Assembly (NCBI GenBank): GCA_000934385.1
Contig: KN880759.1
Coordinates: 1 to 23,147 of the forward strand
DNA from: Cylindrobasidium torrendii FP15055 ss-10
Lineage: Eukaryota > Basidiomycota > Agaricomycetes > Agaricales > Physalacriaceae
Direction: 5' to 3'
Length of the DNA stretch: 23,147 nucleotides
The position numbers and the translations under genes are program-made. Shown here piece by piece: positions 19,603 to 23,147 of the stretch (the first letter of the stretch is position 1; each line of letters starts with the position of its first letter). Below the pieces are notes generated by a model. That model saw only the letters and a list, made by a program, of their open reading frames with translations, was not told the DNA's origin and made no database searches.

Positions 19603-21859
19603 ATGATCAGACAGCGCGCCGTCGTGCGCCGCCAGACGCGCCTGCTCTCAACGTCGGCCATCGCACATGCAGAGAAACCAATCATGAACCGGTACAGCCG
19701 GATTATAACCCAGCCAAAGTCGCAGGGAGCAAGCCAGGTCTGTCGTTTATATGCGCTTTATTTATGACTCGGCCGACGAGCTCAACTTCGTCCAGGCTAT
19801 GCTCTACGCGACAGACGGTGTAGACAGCATCTCAGACTTTGATAAAGCTATGGTCGGCGTGGCAAGCATATGGTGCGTCGCGTCAATTTCCTCGACGCGT
19901 CTGTCACTAATCCTCGCGTTCTGATAGGTACGAGGGCAACCCGTAAGCATATTCACACTGTCAAACCCTACTCTCTTCCTTACATTCCACCCAGATGTAA
20001 TGGACACATCCTCGGGCTTGGTCAACGCGCGAAAAAGTCTCTGGAAAAAGCAGGGATCATCGGCTACCAGTTCGGCGCTGTCGGAGTTAGCGATGGAATT
20101 AGCATGGGAACCTCGGGAATGCGCTACTCGCTCCAGTCCCGCGACCTCATTGCCGATGCAGTCGAGACGGCGGCAGGTGGACACCATCTCGACGGTATGG
20201 TCACTATTCCTGGCTGCGACAAAAACATGCCTGGTGTCCTGATGGCGCGTATGTTATCCCACTCTCCCAATTCTTGACTCGAACTTACGCTTCTCTAGTC
20301 GGCCGTCTTAACCGTCCTGGTCTCATGCTTTACGGTGGCAGCATTCGTGCTGGTTCATGCGAAGGTTCACCCCAACTGGACATTGTCTCTGCGTTCCAGT
20401 CGTACGGCCAATACCTTCAAGAGGGAGAGACAGAGCAGGCAGAAAAGAAGCGCTACGACACCATTCGCAACTGCTGTCCAGGTCCTGGTGCATGTGGTGG
20501 TGTGCGTCGACTATCCTTCCTGTCTTGCACCCCGCTCATCGTTTGCAGATGTACACTGCCAACACCATGGCCAGTGCTGCCGAAGCAATGGGCATGACCC
20601 TCCCCGGATCCTCTTCCTATCCCGCGGAATCTCAAGAGAAGTACGACGAATGCGCCTCCGTGGGACCCTACATGCACGATCTCATCTCAAAGAACATACT
20701 TCCGCGGGATATCATGACCCGCGCCGCGTTTGAGAACGCCATGGTGCGTCCGGTCATTTTGCTCTGCATCTATTACTGATTCACTTCCAGGTCCTTGTTA
20801 TGATCATGGGCGGCTCGACAAATGCAGTTCTCCATCTCATCGCCGTCGCACACTCAGTTGGCATCAAACTTACCATCGACGACTTCCAGAGTGTGTCTGA
20901 CAGGACCCCCTTCATTGCGGATATCAAGCCTAGTGGTAAATACGTGATGGAGGACGTTTATAAGCTTGGTGGTATCCCCAGTACGTTCTGAGCAAACGCC
21001 ATGATACATTCGCTCATCACTCCTCCAGAGATTCTGCATTACCTGCTCCAGAACAAGTTCATCGACGGCAATATCATGACGGTGACTGGAAAGACCCTTG
21101 GAGAGAATCTCGAGCGATGGGTACACAAGTACGGCGAGCTTTCGATGACAACGCAAGATGTTATTCGTCCTTTGGAGACACCCATCAAGGAGACAGGTCA
21201 TCTTCGGTCAGTTCGCATCCTTCTCCTTTCGTCGCGCAAGTTTTTCTCAAATCTCATTCAGCGTCCTCAAGGGCAACCTTGCTCCTGGAGGCGCCATCGC
21301 AAAGATTACCGGCAAGGAAGGCCTCGGCTTCGTTGGCAAGGCGCGGGTGTTTGATAATGAGGACGACTTTACCGCTGCCATCGAGAGCAAGTCCATCAAG
21401 AAGGGGGAGAAGACGGTGGTTATTCTGAGGTATCTTGGACCCAAGGGTGGGCCTGGCATGCCGGAGATGCTCAAGCCGACGAGTCTGGTTATGGGTGCCG
21501 GGCTGGGACTCGATGTCGCATGTCTCACTGACGGCCGGTTCAGCGGAGGGTAAGGAGCTTTCCCCGCTGCTCGCTTCTCCTATCTAACGTGCGAATTTTC
21601 ATTTAGATCTCACGGATTCTGCATTGGACATGTTGTCCCAGAGGCGCAGGTTGGTGGACCCATCGCGCTCGTGAAGGATGGGGACATCATTTCTGTGGAT
21701 GCGGTGAAAAATACTTTGGAGCTGCATGTGAGCGACGAGGAGATGGCGGAGAGGAGGAAGCACTGGGTGCCGAGGCCAAAGCCTGTGTCGCAGGGTACGT
21801 TGTACAAGTACTATAAACAGGTTGAGGACGCGAGCCATGGGTGCATCACTGATGCGTGA
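19603..21859 (+). CDS. ILV3: dihydroxy-acid dehydratase, mitochondrial
   Basis: Catalyses dehydration of 2,3-dihydroxy-acids to 2-keto acids, a late step of isoleucine and valine synthesis (and of the leucine precursor), in the mitochondrial matrix. Ten exons give 595 residues, the usual length: 19603-19737, 19796-19872, 19928-19942, 19995-20248, 20299-20501, 20549-20743, 20791-20980, 21029-21206, 21262-21549, 21607-21859. The Arg-rich, acid-free N-terminus ([18 protein letters not shown]) fits an import signal. Iron-sulphur cysteines are seen at EGNPC (C77), GCDKNMPG (C150) and PGACGG (C226). The active-site Ser is in GGSHGF (S513). Also present are [14 protein letters not shown] and LTDGRFSGG. 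Exon 3 is only 15 nt. The frame is intact throughout, so the gene is expected to be functional. Confidence 0.96.
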
Positions 21860-22860
21860 GGTGCATAGCATCGTACAAAAGTATATAAATATTAGTTTTG
21901 GTTTATTGATTATTCTTTGTGGATTTACTCGTGTGGGTTTTCTTCGTTGGCTGGCTATATTCGGTGGTATGTTTTTTGGATGGGGAGCTGGTGATTGGAT
22001 ATTGCTAGGTTTAGGATGGACGTCTTCAGATGTCAGTTTCAGAACTACAGTATTGTAAGCTACATGTCTCCCTAGCAGACGGCGTGCCGATTCAACAGAA
22101 GATGGCCGCGACAATGCGAGGGGCATCCTAAATTGACCCAGTTGACATAGAATCCACTGCGCGCACATCACAGAGGTGTGAACTTTGCGGTACTCTTGAG
22201 GTCAACTGCCGTAGGTGGCTGTGCACGAGTGGCACCGGGACTCTATTGTGCATGTGAACAATGAATTCCTTGTTTAGATGTGCGTCAAGGCGCAAGATGA
22301 AGGTCGCTTAAGAAGATGGCGACCAAGACGTGAGTGTGTTTGGACACTTCACTGACTTCGACGAACTACACTTTGGTAGTCCAGGGGCCCAACACACCAG
22401 TCGTTGACACCAGTGATGAAAGCGCCCACAAGCAATCGGTGGCGGTGTTTCGCGTGTCCATACCTCAACCTGCTTCTACCATCTCGCACAGCCGACGGTT
22501 GTCCATGCGAGCTCAGGGTGGCATATCATGCACTCCATTCGATAACCCCGCCGCCCACGGCGCGCACGGCTTCTTGCCACAACGTCTCAGCACAGGGTTT
22601 TTGGCGGGTATGTATAGATCTCGTGTTTCGTAATTACAGCGCATTTTTCTCTTCGATGGCGGGCTGCTGGGACTGCTCCTTCTTTTTCTCCATTCACCCC
22701 CGTTTTACCATGGCAGACCACCGACGCACTCACTCAGTCGTCGGTATCTCGGCCTCGGGGTGTACTCAAGTTTGGGACTCTAGAGATCCTGGGGTGAACT
22801 TCTGTGCCGTTGGCATACTGCATGGCAGTCATTGAGTCGGCACTGCTTGTATAGGCTCGT
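21860..22860. other. intergenic region, no convincing gene
   Basis: Two overlapping plus-strand frames (22334-22633 and 22404-22835) have no motif, no shared splice signals and a composition unlike the neighbouring genes. I treat them as chance. Confidence 0.45.
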
Positions 22861-22862
22861 GA

Positions 22863-22890
22863 CCAGCCGGTTCGTTACCGAACCGGCTGG
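22863..22890. repeat. perfect 12-bp inverted repeat (hairpin)
   Basis: The arms CCAGCCGGTTCG (22863-22874) and CGAACCGGCTGG (22879-22890) are exact reverse complements around a TTAC loop. It stands at the border between ordinary sequence and the AT-rich repeat-bearing right end. It could be a transposon terminus or a palindromic binding site. Confidence 0.75.
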
Positions 22891-22955
22891 GAGCAACTGC
22901 GGTCATTTTGGCCGGTTGCGCCTGGCTGGTGTTTGTCCTTAGCGATTTGAAAATA

Positions 22956-22975
22956 TCGATTTTCGTGAAAATCGA
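22956..22975. repeat. 9-bp inverted repeat with 2-bp spacer
   Basis: TCGATTTTC, GT, GAAAATCGA form a near-continuous palindrome within AT-rich sequence, next to the direct repeats that start at 22981. Confidence 0.65.
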
Positions 22976-22980
22976 CCTCG

Positions 22981-23123
22981 AACTTAGTATACAAAAGTTC
23001 ACGGAAATTCGATTCTAAGTCGATTTGGGTATACAACTTTTTCACAAATTTTTGGGAGCGCAAAAAGCAAGCAACCCTCATCAAAACCGTTCATAAGTTA
23101 GTATACAAAATATGACGGAAATT
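22981..23123. repeat. pair of diverged 29-bp direct repeats
   Basis: 22981-23009 and 23095-23123 match at 25 of 29 bases; both contain TTAGTATACAAAA followed by ACGGAAATT. A further GTATACAA sits at 23029-23036. Repeats, palindromes and AT-richness together suggest the edge of a non-autonomous mobile element that continues past the window. Confidence 0.6.
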
Positions 23124-23147
23124 GAAATAGCTACACATTTTGATATA

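Noticed and set aside
22334..22835. Overlapping plus-strand open frames near the right end
   Set aside because: No domain, no splice pattern connecting them, and no conserved cysteine or hydrophobic pattern.
1..23147. tRNA, rRNA, CRISPR arrays or bacterial-type operators
   Set aside because: None was seen, and the intron-rich fungal gene content makes prokaryotic features implausible. A tRNA scan was not possible by eye with full sensitivity.

Overview
The window looks like nuclear DNA of a filamentous basidiomycete, probably an Agaricomycete. Genes are densely interrupted by short introns (about 43-93 bp, mostly 48-60). Most are GT-AG with GTRNGT-type donors and CTAAC/CTGAC-like branch points, and at least two look like GC-AG introns. 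The gene content (Zn2Cys6 proteins, small secreted cysteine-rich proteins, a MYND protein, septin-like GTPases, a fungal sugar porter and mitochondrial Ilv3) is fungal. I rebuilt the exons by hand from splice signals, reading frame and family motifs. Nothing was aligned or supported by transcripts.

Layout, left to right. (1) 1-1859: two divergent paralogous genes for small secreted cysteine-rich proteins. The left one is cut by the window edge and carries a perfect 122-bp tandem duplication over its start codon and signal peptide. (2) 2662-4834: an intact 13-exon MFS sugar transporter. (3) 4835-7869: a sparse region with a 66-residue cysteine-containing ORF (5524-5724) and a four-exon unassigned gene (6873-7567). 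(4) 7870-13280, minus strand: a septin-like GTPase, a protein with two Zn2Cys6 clusters, and a second, more divergent septin-like GTPase. In the second septin the conserved reading frame has no stop and runs straight into the zinc-cluster gene, so the two may form one septin-Zn2Cys6 fusion of about 746 residues. (5) 13624-14290: a possible three-exon unassigned gene. (6) 14903-16444: an intronless MYND zinc-finger protein. (7) 17185-18704: a second Zn2Cys6 protein, with a long disordered N-terminal half. (8) 19603-21859: dihydroxy-acid dehydratase (ILV3), divergent from it. (9) 21860-23147: no convincing gene; an AT-rich end with hairpins and short direct repeats, possibly the edge of a small transposable element.

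Functionally, ILV3 is housekeeping branched-chain amino-acid synthesis and the MFS porter imports sugars. The secreted pair belongs to the extracellular repertoire. The middle block groups membrane-scaffold-type GTPases with DNA-binding zinc-cluster proteins, and this is the most unusual part. All three zinc clusters, in two genes, are split by a phase-1 intron at exactly the same place, which implies common descent. The possible septin/zinc-cluster fusion, controlled by two 3' splice sites 5 nt apart, is my main candidate for something undescribed.
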